Assembly (NCBI GenBank): GCA_964539305.1
Contig: CAZIIM010000019.1
Coordinates: forward strand, 1 to 35,072
Direction: 5' to 3'
Length of the DNA: 35,072 bases
Source: CAZNUM01 sp964539305
GTDB taxonomy: Bacteria; Fidelibacterota; Marinisomatia; Marinisomatales; TCS55
This document shows positions 16,471 through 23,563 of this stretch, piece after piece. The position numbers were made by a program, and so were the translations under genes. The stretch's first letter is position 1; each line of letters starts with the position of its first letter. The notes beneath the pieces were generated by a model, which saw only the letters and a list, made by a program, of their open reading frames with translations, did not search any database and was not told the DNA's origin.

Positions 16471-16863
16471 ATGAAACTAGCCAAACGCAACAACGAAGGT
16501 TTCACCCTCATCGAATTAATCATGGTCATCGTGATCTTGGGAATTCTGGCGGCTACGGTTGTCCCCAAATTCTTCGATTTCACAACCAAAGCTCATGAAT
16601 CCAATAAAAAAGCAGTGCTTGGTGCCATTAAAACCGGATTGCATCTGTATGCCTCAAACGAATTAGTAAATGGCAACGATCGCAAATTCCCGGCCGGTGG
16701 AACCCTGGACCTGACCGTTATCATGGACGAAGCTCCGCCAACCGAATGGACCGTAACCCACGGAACCAGTGACGATACAATTAAATATTCTGGTGATGGT
16801 TCTTCTTGGCTTTATTCAACAACTAATAATGACAAGAAATACACCATTTCAGTACTTCCATAA
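16471..16863 (+). CDS. pilA: Probable major type IV pilin
   Basis: The 130-residue prepilin has a short basic leader MKLAKRNNEG, then FTLIELIMVIVILGILAATV, a textbook pilin helix with Phe at +1 and Glu at +5. A small globular domain with few features follows; there is no C-terminal disulphide pair. A strong TAGGAG (16458-16463) sits 7 bp before the ATG, the gene lies on the sigma-54 transcript, and a strong terminator follows within 60 bp. Together these suggest high, separately controlled expression, as expected of the major subunit. The short length and the VVPKFFDF stretch after the helix also recall GspG-like pseudopilins. Major-pilin status is inferred. Confidence 0.85.
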   Translation: MKLAKRNNEGFTLIELIMVIVILGILAATVVPKFFDFTTKAHESNKKAVLGAIKTGLHLYASNELVNGNDRKFPAGGTLDLTVIMDEAPPTEWTVTHGTSDDTIKYSGDGSSWLYSTTNNDKKYTISVLP

Positions 16864-16921
16864 CAAGGTTCATAGACTACGTGTCAGGTTATAGAACCTA
16901 TTGAACTGAAAAATGTAAGTT

Positions 16922-16965
16922 GTTATTTTAAAAAAGCCCGCATCTGTGGGCTTTTTTAAAATAAC
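16922..16965. terminator. Strong (bidirectional-type) intrinsic terminator
   Basis: A perfect 18-bp inverted repeat has arms at 16922-16939 and 16948-16965 around an 8-nt loop. The GC core is GCCC/GGGC, flanked by A6 upstream and T6 downstream, then TTTAAAATAAC. It lies 59 bp after the pilin stop and 37 bp before the next pilin gene, so it should end the sigma-54 pilin transcript and limit read-through into the minor pilins. Confidence 0.9.
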
Positions 16966-17001
16966 TTTAGACCTTTAACAATCTGGGGGAAGGGATATTG
17001 A

Positions 17002-17466
17002 ATGATGAAACTGCAGGGCATTACCATGAAACACAGGAAACACAACAGCCGTGGTTTCACCCTCATGGAATTGATTGTGACCGTCAGCATTCTTGCCGTG
17101 TTAACGGCCATAGCAGTCCCTGCATTTTCCGAATCCCAGATTGAAGCAAAAGCGAAAATGTCCCAGTCTAATATGCTGAATATTAAACAGGCTTTGATCA
17201 ATCATTTTTATCAAAGTATCATTGACCGGTACAAAGGAGAATATCCTCCCGCACCGACAGATAATAAAATGACGGCTGACTGGGCAAATACGACGACCTT
17301 ATATAATGGCCGTACCGTGGTTGAACTCTTCTCAGGGAAACGAATTGCCTACAACCCATACAATCATCCCTACCTGTACGAGATTTTGCCCAAAACCAGC
17401 ACGGACCAGGAGGGGTTCCGCCTGACGGATCCAGACATAGGGATCGTAATGGAATATCGGCCCTGA
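17002..17466 (+). CDS. Type IV pilin-like protein (minor pilin or GspG-like)
   Basis: The 154-residue prepilin has a leader ending in HNSRG, then FTLMELIVTVSILAVLTAIA with Glu at +5. The globular part contains a long helix (SNMLNIKQALINHFYQSIID), a Pro-rich YPPAPTDNK segment and GKRIAYNPYNHPYLYEILP. The last resembles the calcium-loop region of GspG-type pseudopilins (a comparison by eye only). In-frame ATGs at 17002, 17005 and 17026 are all possible; the first has GGGGAAGGG about 10 bp upstream. It opens the second pilin group after the terminator. No convincing promoter is visible just upstream, so that group may depend on read-through or a weak promoter. Confidence 0.82.
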   Translation: MMKLQGITMKHRKHNSRGFTLMELIVTVSILAVLTAIAVPAFSESQIEAKAKMSQSNMLNIKQALINHFYQSIIDRYKGEYPPAPTDNKMTADWANTTTLYNGRTVVELFSGKRIAYNPYNHPYLYEILPKTSTDQEGFRLTDPDIGIVMEYRP

Positions 17467-17476
17467 TGCGTTTTTA

Positions 17477-18013
17477 ATGGTATTCAAACAGAAATCAGAA
17501 ATGATGAGACCAACTCGACGCTTTCACTCCACAACCAGAATTGGGGGTAAAAAAGGCGGTTTTACCCTGGTTGAATTAATCGTAGTGATTGTCATTCTGG
17601 CCATCATCAGTGTTGTCGTCGTTCCCAATACTTCCGACTTATATAAAAACGTCAATTTGAAGGCCGGGAGCGATAAAATAAAAGACGATCTCCGTTATAT
17701 TTATGAATACGCCATTTCACGTCATGATACAACATGGATGGTGGTGGATATTGCTAATAACAGTTATGGGATTTACGTTGGATCCTCCTCGGCAAACCGC
17801 CAGTTACTTGAAGATCCCTCTTCCAACAGCACCGGGATCTATGATTTTGACACGGAACTGAGTGGTGTCACCATTACATCCGTGGATTTTGGTGGAAGTA
17901 ACGAATTCTTCTATGACTGGTGGGGGACACCTTCTTCCGGTGGAACGATCGTCCTCAATAATACCAAAATCATCAAGGTAACCGATCAGACCGGTTATGT
18001 CCATGAGGATTAA
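17477..18013 (+). CDS. Minor pilin, GspH/FimU-like
   Basis: The 178-residue prepilin has a long basic leader ending in GGKKGG (an ATG at 17501 would shorten it), then FTLVELIVVIVILAIISVVV with Glu at +5. After the helix come KAGSDKIKDDLRYIYEYAIS and a β-rich domain, the pattern of GspH/FimT/FimU minor pilins. These proteins form part of the pilus-tip or initiation complex. The gene's end overlaps the next gene by 17 bp. Its place, first in an H-I-J-K-like order, supports the call. Confidence 0.83.
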   Translation: MVFKQKSEMMRPTRRFHSTTRIGGKKGGFTLVELIVVIVILAIISVVVVPNTSDLYKNVNLKAGSDKIKDDLRYIYEYAISRHDTTWMVVDIANNSYGIYVGSSSANRQLLEDPSSNSTGIYDFDTELSGVTITSVDFGGSNEFFYDWWGTPSSGGTIVLNNTKIIKVTDQTGYVHED

Positions 18014-19562
18014 AAATTCTGTCTCCGGTTTTGCCCTAACCGAGCTTATTGTAGGTATCCTTGTGATGGGGATCGCCTTTGCCACTTTCCTCACAATCCA
18101 TGCTCAGCAAAGGGCCCGGATTATTTCCGTGGAGGCCATGTTGCGGGGAACCGAAATTGCCAACAGTTTAATGGGTATCATCCGGGCTCATAATTTTGAT
18201 GAAAATACAGTACCACCCTGGAGCGGCACCCTAGGCCCGGAGGAAAGTTCAGCCGGGTTTTACGATGATGTGGATGATTATCAGGCCCATGACTGGAGTA
18301 CAGAGTTAGCCGGAATGCCTGGTTACACAGCCACATCCCGTGTGTTTTATGTAAACCCCAACAATAACTGGCTGGACAGCGTTGGAACAGCTACCGATTT
18401 TAAACGCCTGATAATATCGGTAAACCACGCTGCCTTAAAAAGTCCGATTGTTTTATCCTCCCTGATCACTCCGCGGATTGAGACTGGCGGAAGTAGTGAT
18501 ACAACTGGCACTCCCCCCGGTGGAGGTAATGGAGGTGGTGGTGATGAAGATAATGAAGATGAGCATGAGGAAGAAGGTGATAACGGGGATCACGGCGGTA
18601 GTGGCGAAGTCGGTGGAAATGAAGATGATGGAGACAGTAGTGGTGACGAAGGAAATAACGGTGGAAACGGTGATGAAATCAATGAAGATGAAGGGGGTGG
18701 TAATAGCGGAAGCGAGGAAGATAATGGAGATAATGGTGACAGTGAATCTGGTAGTGAGGAATGTAATGAATGTGATGGAAAGGTCACAAGTTTAATGCTC
18801 GAATATAAAGGGAGTGGTACAGCTGTTGTGAAGGTGAAGCAAAAGGATGGTGAAACAGTTTTTAATAGTATAGTATCAAATGGAGAGCAGTTTTTCATTT
18901 CAGGTACTGATAAAAATGGTACATTGGGAACGGAAATCACCATCTATGTGAATGGGGATGAAGCTACCAGAATTCACACTAGTTGTTCTCAACCGATCGG
19001 TCCGGGGACGGTCAGCGGAGATTTTGAGGTGATTTCGGGTACCAGTAGAAATGGCGGTGCATTATGTGCTCAATCGGGCAACAGCAACGATCAAGGTGAT
19101 TCCGAAGACGAGCAGAAGCAAGAGGATGATGGAGACAAAAACGGTGGCGATCAGAAAAAGGATGAACAAGATGACCAAGGCGATGAAAAAAGCTCCAAAG
19201 ATGGCCACAAAGACAAAGACAAAAATAAAGAATCCTGTGAAGAGTGTGACGGTGGAATTACAGAACTGACGCTTCAGTATAATGGAGATAAAGCTGCCTG
19301 GATCCGGGTAAAACAGGGGAAAAAGAGCCTATATTATGCCATGGTATCTCCCTCCCACGACAATGAGTTCACATTTTCCGGAAATAATTCAGATGGGACG
19401 ATGGGAAAGAAGATCAAAATTTTTGTCAAAGGTAAGAAAAAAGCTGAAATTGAAACCGACTGTTCTGAAACCATTGGCCCCGGTTCGAAATTTGGCGATT
19501 TTGAAGTGGTGTCCGGTAAAAGTAAGAGGGGCGGAGAACTTTGTCCGGCAGGGAAGAAATGA
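17997..19562 (+). CDS. PilV/GspI-like minor pilin with two cysteine modules
   Basis: The 521-residue prepilin has an 11-residue leader ending in SVSG, then FALTELIVGILVMGIAFATF (Glu at +5) and a PilV/GspI-like stalk region up to about residue 160. Typical PilV or GspI is under 200 residues. Here an acidic Gly/Asp/Glu/Asn-rich linker (~161-255), a four-cysteine module (256-357), a charged Asp/Lys/Gln-rich linker (358-413) and a second copy of the module (414-516) follow. Each module begins CxxCDG and ends GGxLC. The same module occurs in the PilX-like protein two genes on. ATGs at 17997 and 18003 are both possible starts. The added domains should project from the pilus, probably at the tip; binding or adhesion is inferred. 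Confidence 0.82.
   Translation: MSMRIKNSVSGFALTELIVGILVMGIAFATFLTIHAQQRARIISVEAMLRGTEIANSLMGIIRAHNFDENTVPPWSGTLGPEESSAGFYDDVDDYQAHDWSTELAGMPGYTATSRVFYVNPNNNWLDSVGTATDFKRLIISVNHAALKSPIVLSSLITPRIETGGSSDTTGTPPGGGNGGGGDEDNEDEHEEEGDNGDHGGSGEVGGNEDDGDSSGDEGNNGGNGDEINEDEGGGNSGSEEDNGDNGDSESGSEECNECDGKVTSLMLEYKGSGTAVVKVKQKDGETVFNSIVSNGEQFFISGTDKNGTLGTEITIYVNGDEATRIHTSCSQPIGPGTVSGDFEVISGTSRNGGALCAQSGNSNDQGDSEDEQKQEDDGDKNGGDQKKDEQDDQGDEKSSKDGHKDKDKNKESCEECDGGITELTLQYNGDKAAWIRVKQGKKSLYYAMVSPSHDNEFTFSGNNSDGTMGKKIKIFVKGKKKAEIETDCSETIGPGSKFGDFEVVSGKSKRGGELCPAGKK
18762..19067 (+). repeat. Cysteine module copy 1 (residues 256-357 of the PilV-like protein)
   Basis: This is a 102-residue coding repeat from CNECDGKV to NGGALC with four conserved cysteines (positions 1, 4, ~77 and 102). 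It contains GTDKNGTLGTE, IYVNG and HTSCSQPIGPG. It is about two-thirds identical by eye to copy 3 at 20608-20913 and clearly, though less, related to copy 2. The cysteine pattern would allow two disulphides after export. Confidence 0.85.
19236..19544 (+). repeat. Cysteine module copy 2 (residues 414-516 of the PilV-like protein)
   Basis: A 103-residue repeat runs from CEECDGGI to RGGELC. It keeps the four cysteines and the DGTMGKKIKIFVKG and CSETIGPGS stretches, but is more basic and more diverged than copies 1 and 3. It closes the protein six residues before the stop. Confidence 0.83.
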
Positions 19563-20101
19563 TGCAACACCATAACAATCGCGGTTTTACTCTGGTGGAG
19601 ATGATTATCTGGATTGTCCTGATCGCCATTATTGGTGGTGTGACCGCCACGGTTGTTGCTACTCAGTTTCAGGCGGTTGAGGCCGTGGAGAGCCGGAAAT
19701 CCATCGTAATTGATGGATCGACCAGTACCAGGAAATTCAGCCGGGATTTTGCCCACCTGCAGGATATGCAAAGCCTAAAAGTGGCAAAGAAACGCCGTAT
19801 AAAATTCGTAACAAACCAAGGTTTTACAGTGGTCTATAAAATTGGAGGTGGTACTCTGTCAAGAAAAATTATTGGACAAGGCCAATTTCAAGTTTTGGCT
19901 TCCCGTGTGAAAAATAATACCAGTTATTTCAACTATTACGATAAGCTGAACAATATATTCACCAGTTTCCCTTTGTCAGGTAACGATAGAAAAAAAGTGT
20001 GGAGGGTGGAATTAGTTCTGACATTAGTGAATGGTGATGAAATTATTCTGAATAAAGCCGATGTTTTCCCCGAAAATTTAAAGATTATTTCACTTCAGTG
20101 A
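19559..20101 (+). CDS. PilW/GspJ-like minor pilin
   Basis: The 180-residue prepilin is taken from the ATG at 19559, which overlaps the preceding stop (ATGA) and follows AGGGAAG; an ATG at 19562 is equally possible. The leader MMQHHNNRG is followed by FTLVEMIIWIVLIAIIGGVT with Glu at +5. The globular part is β-rich, with VWRVELVLTLVNGDEIIL near the end, and lacks cysteines. Its place between the PilV/GspI-like and PilX/GspK-like genes fits PilW or GspJ, a tip-complex subunit. Its stop again overlaps the next start by 4 bp, so these genes are tightly coupled. Sequence alone gives only moderate support for GspJ. Confidence 0.78.
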   Translation: MMQHHNNRGFTLVEMIIWIVLIAIIGGVTATVVATQFQAVEAVESRKSIVIDGSTSTRKFSRDFAHLQDMQSLKVAKKRRIKFVTNQGFTVVYKIGGGTLSRKIIGQGQFQVLASRVKNNTSYFNYYDKLNNIFTSFPLSGNDRKKVWRVELVLTLVNGDEIILNKADVFPENLKIISLQ

Positions 20102-21831
20102 TGAGAAAACACTCTTGCATTCAGATACCAGTTGGAACTGACCGATCCCGGCCTGAAATAAAATCCAGGACCAAGGTAAATCCAATCAAAAGTGAAGAGG
20201 GGTTTGTCTTTTCTGTTCTGGCAATCATGGTGACCCTGATCCTGGGTTTAACGTCGATTTATCTTTCCAATACAGTCAATATTCATCTTTCTGTGGCGGA
20301 GGAATCCTATTCTTCCAGCCAGTCTTACTGGAGTGCATTATCGGGAGTAGAATATGCCTTGCAAAAGGGGCTCGGTGGATTGCAGGATATTCCCGGGACC
20401 TACAACTTTTTCAATAGCAGCGTCGCTGTCAGTGTTTATACCACCGATCCTCAAGGGAATCCGTTAGGAGGGGATCAAGTACGGATCGAGAGTATCAGTG
20501 GTCATTGGCTCACAAAGCGAATTCTGGACATCAGCATGTCGGTAGACCATGACCAGGATGTGTGGCCAGATACCAGCATTATCGAGGGGAAAGGGATTGC
20601 CAGCCCCTGCAGTGAATGTGACGGCAAAGTGACCTATCTGACGCTCCAATATAATGGTTCCCAAAGTGCCCTGATCCGGGTGGATCAGAAAAAGGAAGGT
20701 GTTGTCTATAACGGAATTGTTTCTTCCGGAGGTCAGTTTTCATTTTCCGGAATTGATAAAAAAGGCACTCTGGGTACTGAGATCAGGATATATGTGAATG
20801 GACACCTAAATACCAAAATTCACACCAGTTGTTCCCAGCCCATTGGTCCCGGTTTAGTCAGCGGTGCTTTTGAAGTTATTTACGGTCGTAGCCGCAACGG
20901 CGGTGACTTATGTCCTGTCGGATCAGGTTCGGGTGAACATGGGGAGGAAGAGGATAAATTCAAAATTGAGCGGGATTTCCAATTGAACGGTTCCCTCTAT
21001 ATCGGAGATGATGTTGTTGTGGATGAACACGCTTCCATTGGGGATCCCCCTGGGGATCCCACCCATATCTGGGTGCCAACAGGCCGGACGGTGGTTGGAG
21101 ATTTTGATCAGTATTTCAGCTGGTCGGTGTATTCCTATGGTTCAGCCAGCATTCCTACCTTTGTCCACACCGAGTATGATAGTTTAATCGCCATTGCCCA
21201 GTCCATTACTTCCACCGCTGGGAATAAATATTACGGCAATATGAATATCAATGGCGGCACCTTTGATTTAAGCGCCTACGATACCAAGACCTTTTTTGTA
21301 AAAGGAAATGTAACAATTGCAGGTGCCATGGTTACTGGTGGAATTCTCATGGAACCGGGAATACTGGTGGCCACGGGAAAGATTACTGTTAAGGAAAAAC
21401 ATCACGTTGAATCTTCCGTTGGAGACAATATTATCTTTATTTCCAACAACGAAATTAAAATCAAGGATCACACGCAATTCGGTGTGGATCATTCATCTCT
21501 CCTGCCTGCGGATCGACCGCTGACGGTTAATGAAATCTTTTCCAAGGGGAAGGTCGAGATCTACGGGAACGCACAGGTCTGGTCACAAATCTATGCAGGG
21601 GGGAATGTGGATTTGAAAGGGACTCTGTATGGGTTGGTATATACTCCTGCGAAATTGAAATTTAAGGGCGAACACAATAATGGGCCATTTTTGGAGGGAT
21701 TTCTTTTTGTGCATGAAATCGAGGGGAACAAGTTTCGAAAGGGTGTGCTCAATATCATTCCTTATTATCCCCTTCATTACTTCTCAGGATTTGGATTTAA
21801 AGCGGGGCTTTATAGTTTGAAGGAACGTTAG
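20098..21831 (+). CDS. PilX/GspK-like minor pilin with cysteine module and β-rich C-terminus
   Basis: The 577-residue protein has a ~35-residue leader ending in SEEG, then FVFSVLAIMVTLILGLTSIY. There is no Glu at +5, as is usual for GspK and many PilX proteins. The stretch AEESYSSSQSYWSALSGVEYAL is the PilX/GspK N-terminal signature. Residues 171-272 hold copy 3 of the four-cysteine module shared with the PilV-like protein. Residues ~285-577 are β-strand-rich with repeated short units (GNVTIAGAMV, GKITVKEKHH, GKVEIYGNAQ, GNVDLKGTLY), suggesting a β-solenoid. Such a subunit would cap the pilus. It ends the minor-pilin set; a promoter-like sequence follows immediately. Confidence 0.82.
   Translation: MMRKHSCIQIPVGTDRSRPEIKSRTKVNPIKSEEGFVFSVLAIMVTLILGLTSIYLSNTVNIHLSVAEESYSSSQSYWSALSGVEYALQKGLGGLQDIPGTYNFFNSSVAVSVYTTDPQGNPLGGDQVRIESISGHWLTKRILDISMSVDHDQDVWPDTSIIEGKGIASPCSECDGKVTYLTLQYNGSQSALIRVDQKKEGVVYNGIVSSGGQFSFSGIDKKGTLGTEIRIYVNGHLNTKIHTSCSQPIGPGLVSGAFEVIYGRSRNGGDLCPVGSGSGEHGEEEDKFKIERDFQLNGSLYIGDDVVVDEHASIGDPPGDPTHIWVPTGRTVVGDFDQYFSWSVYSYGSASIPTFVHTEYDSLIAIAQSITSTAGNKYYGNMNINGGTFDLSAYDTKTFFVKGNVTIAGAMVTGGILMEPGILVATGKITVKEKHHVESSVGDNIIFISNNEIKIKDHTQFGVDHSSLLPADRPLTVNEIFSKGKVEIYGNAQVWSQIYAGGNVDLKGTLYGLVYTPAKLKFKGEHNNGPFLEGFLFVHEIEGNKFRKGVLNIIPYYPLHYFSGFGFKAGLYSLKER
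20608..20913 (+). repeat. Cysteine module copy 3 (residues 171-272 of the PilX-like protein)
   Basis: A 102-residue repeat runs from CSECDGKV to NGGDLC, with four cysteines at the same places as copies 1 and 2 and the identical HTSCSQPIGPG core seen in copy 1. Its presence in a different gene from copies 1 and 2 points to intragenic and intergenic duplication within one operon. Confidence 0.85.
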
Positions 21832-21832
21832 G

Positions 21833-21882
21833 TTGACTTTTCGTCAATCCCGGAAGTTTAAAACTATATATTGTCCCAATAT
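21833..21882 (+). promoter_or_regulatory. Putative sigma-70-type promoter with overlapping dyad
   Basis: TTGACT (21833-21838) and TTTAAA (21857-21862) are 18 bp apart. Just downstream, near the expected start point, lies a perfect inverted repeat ATATTG-TCC-CAATAT (21868-21882). That is the position of a repressor operator. It would serve the lipoprotein pair beginning at 21964. Promoter and operator are predicted by pattern only. Confidence 0.45.
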
Positions 21883-21963
21883 CGGAAGGTGGGTAATTTA
21901 AACGGCGCATTGGTCCATTTATCCCGCATGCAGATATTCAGCCAAGACGTAAACCCGATTCAA

Positions 21964-22893
21964 ATGGAATCCATGAAACATTGCCTTCTCGTTTGCCTGA
22001 TTGTATTCTTCACCGGATGTACCCGGGTTGTGGAAGTTCCGGTCAGTGCGCCTCCGATCATTGCTGATGAAGAGTTTATTTCCTACGATACACCTCCCGT
22101 ACCAGATGGTGGCTTTCCAGGTTCCATGGAACGGGTACGGTACCCTATCCGAGCCCAGCGGTACGGAATTGAAGGAACGGTTGTGGTCGTAGCGTATATA
22201 AATGAAAACGGCTTCGCCACGGATGTGAAAGTCGCAAAAGGAGTTCCCAGCTTCGGATTAAACGAAACTGCCGTTCAGGCCATTCGCCAAACCCACTTCA
22301 AACCGGCTATGCGGAATCACAAACCTGTGGGTTCCTGGGTCAGCATTCCTGTGAAATTCAGACTTCCGCTGGAAAAGAGGGGAGAAACCACCTATGACGA
22401 AGAAGAAACGGCTGATTATGAATCCCCCTCCAGCATTTACCACGAAAGGTATTCTCCGGAAGAGCGGATGGCTTTTAAACGAACCCTGGCTTACTTAGGA
22501 TATGATGTGGATCCCAAATCCCCGGATTGGTTGAAACGGACCGATAAAGCCCTTCGCCAGTTTCAGGAAGATCACGGGTTGACACCTGACGGTAAAATCG
22601 GTCCCATTACCATGTTTGCCCTGGAGAATGCCATGCGGGAAGAAGCAGTCATATCCGTTTCCAAACAGGATTATGCCTCCCTGCCCGTTTACTCGGATTT
22701 TTGGGTGAATTATGTGAAGGGGAAAAAGGCGAAAAAAGGCGAATTGTTGAAATATTACGACTATGAAACGGGTGAATTCAAATACGCTGAAATTGAGTTT
22801 CAGGACCAAACAACGGTTAAAACCCATAATTATAAAATCCAAAATTTTTATATTGATATCACCGATGAAAATCAGAAGAAACCGGATGAATAA
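21964..22893 (+). CDS. Lipoprotein with TonB C-terminal domain and peptidoglycan-binding domain
   Basis: The start is placed at 21964 (or 21973), since the encoded MKHCLLVCLIVFFTGC is a clear lipoprotein signal with its lipobox cysteine at residue 19. The in-frame TTG further upstream would bury it. The mature part has three regions. The first is a TonB C-terminal-type domain (~55-140: YPIRAQRYGIEGTVVVVAYI, AVQAIRQTHFKPAM). The second is a PG_binding_1-like domain (~155-220: LGYDV, RQFQEDHGLTPDGKIG). The third is a ~60-residue tail with LKYYDYETGEFKYAEIE. Ordinary TonB has an N-terminal transmembrane helix and a proline-rich spacer, neither seen here. The stop overlaps the next gene, a paralogue, by 8 bp. 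A cell-wall or secretin-scaffolding role is inferred. Confidence 0.82.
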   Translation: MESMKHCLLVCLIVFFTGCTRVVEVPVSAPPIIADEEFISYDTPPVPDGGFPGSMERVRYPIRAQRYGIEGTVVVVAYINENGFATDVKVAKGVPSFGLNETAVQAIRQTHFKPAMRNHKPVGSWVSIPVKFRLPLEKRGETTYDEEETADYESPSSIYHERYSPEERMAFKRTLAYLGYDVDPKSPDWLKRTDKALRQFQEDHGLTPDGKIGPITMFALENAMREEAVISVSKQDYASLPVYSDFWVNYVKGKKAKKGELLKYYDYETGEFKYAEIEFQDQTTVKTHNYKIQNFYIDITDENQKKPDE

Positions 22894-23515
22894 ATTGAAA
22901 AAGTACCTTATTCCGGTTATCCTTATGTTATGGGGATGTTCATTTTTCAGTGGTAGTAAACGACCTGAAGTCGAAAAGTCCCATGAAAAACCCATTGTAT
23001 TGAAAACAAACCGTGAAAAAGTTCTAAAACCGGAGCCTGTCCATGAAATTCCAGAAAGTGAATTTCACAATAAACGGTTTACAAAAGATGAACGGATGAT
23101 TTTAAAGAATATGCTTCTCATCCTGGGGTATGACGTGAATACGAGTACCGACTTATGGGATGAAAAGACGGCGGCGGCCATCCGGGAGTTTCAAAAGGAA
23201 CATTCCCTGAAGCAAACGGGTATGGTAGATTCAGAAACATTGTGGAAACTGGCAAATGTCATTCGGAAGGAAAACCTGATTACAATTACCCCGGATGAAA
23301 ATGGTCAGAAAAAACCGATTCCCTTCAATTACCCCTTCTGGTATGGATATCTGAAGAATAAACAGATCAATCCTGGTGATATTCTAAAATACTTTGATTA
23401 TAAGTCGGGGAAGTTTAAATATGCGGAAGTAGAGAGTATCAACGGTAACGAAGTGCGACTCTATGATTATGAAAAAGATGAATATTACTATATTGACATC
23501 GATGATATTGAGTAG
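22886..23515 (+). CDS. Lipoprotein with peptidoglycan-binding domain, paralogue of the preceding gene
   Basis: The start is the ATG at 22886, which overlaps the previous stop and gives MNKLKKYLIPVILMLWGC, a lipoprotein signal with cysteine at residue 18. The 209-residue product then has a PG_binding_1-like domain (LILGYDVNTSTDLWDEKTAA, IREFQKEHSLKQTGMVD) and a C-terminal region with ILKYFDYKSGKFKYAEVE and a Tyr/Asp-rich end. Both domains align with the last two of the preceding lipoprotein; only the TonB-like domain is missing. This points to tandem duplication with domain loss or gain. It is probably anchored in a membrane and touches the cell wall. Function unknown. Confidence 0.8.
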   Translation: MNKLKKYLIPVILMLWGCSFFSGSKRPEVEKSHEKPIVLKTNREKVLKPEPVHEIPESEFHNKRFTKDERMILKNMLLILGYDVNTSTDLWDEKTAAAIREFQKEHSLKQTGMVDSETLWKLANVIRKENLITITPDENGQKKPIPFNYPFWYGYLKNKQINPGDILKYFDYKSGKFKYAEVESINGNEVRLYDYEKDEYYYIDIDDIE

Positions 23516-23563
23516 GCAAGTCACCATGAACCAATCCATAATCGGGGAAAGGATAGGTAGACC

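Noticed and set aside
2566..16863. Type II secretion system instead of a type IV pilus
   Set aside because: The PilT and PilU retraction ATPases, the AMIN-domain PilQ and the INLLP motif of PilN indicate a pilus system, even though the PilM-PilN fusion and PilP look partly like GspL and GspC.
18520..18761. Repetitive GAT/GGT/GAA-rich stretch as a CRISPR array or satellite
   Set aside because: There is no constant repeat-spacer spacing. It is codon-level low complexity encoding an acidic Gly/Asp/Glu linker in a continuous reading frame.
18590..18943. Minus-strand Ser/Pro/Leu-rich frame of 117 residues
   Set aside because: It is the antisense shadow of the acidic linker in the PilV-like gene.
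21871..21963. TTG start for the TonB-domain lipoprotein
   Set aside because: It would put 31 residues ahead of a clear lipoprotein signal peptide and falls on the promoter's dyad.
22763..22885. Upstream start for the second lipoprotein
   Set aside because: It overlaps the previous gene by about 130 bp and hides the signal peptide; the ATG at 22886 fits coupling and the lipobox.
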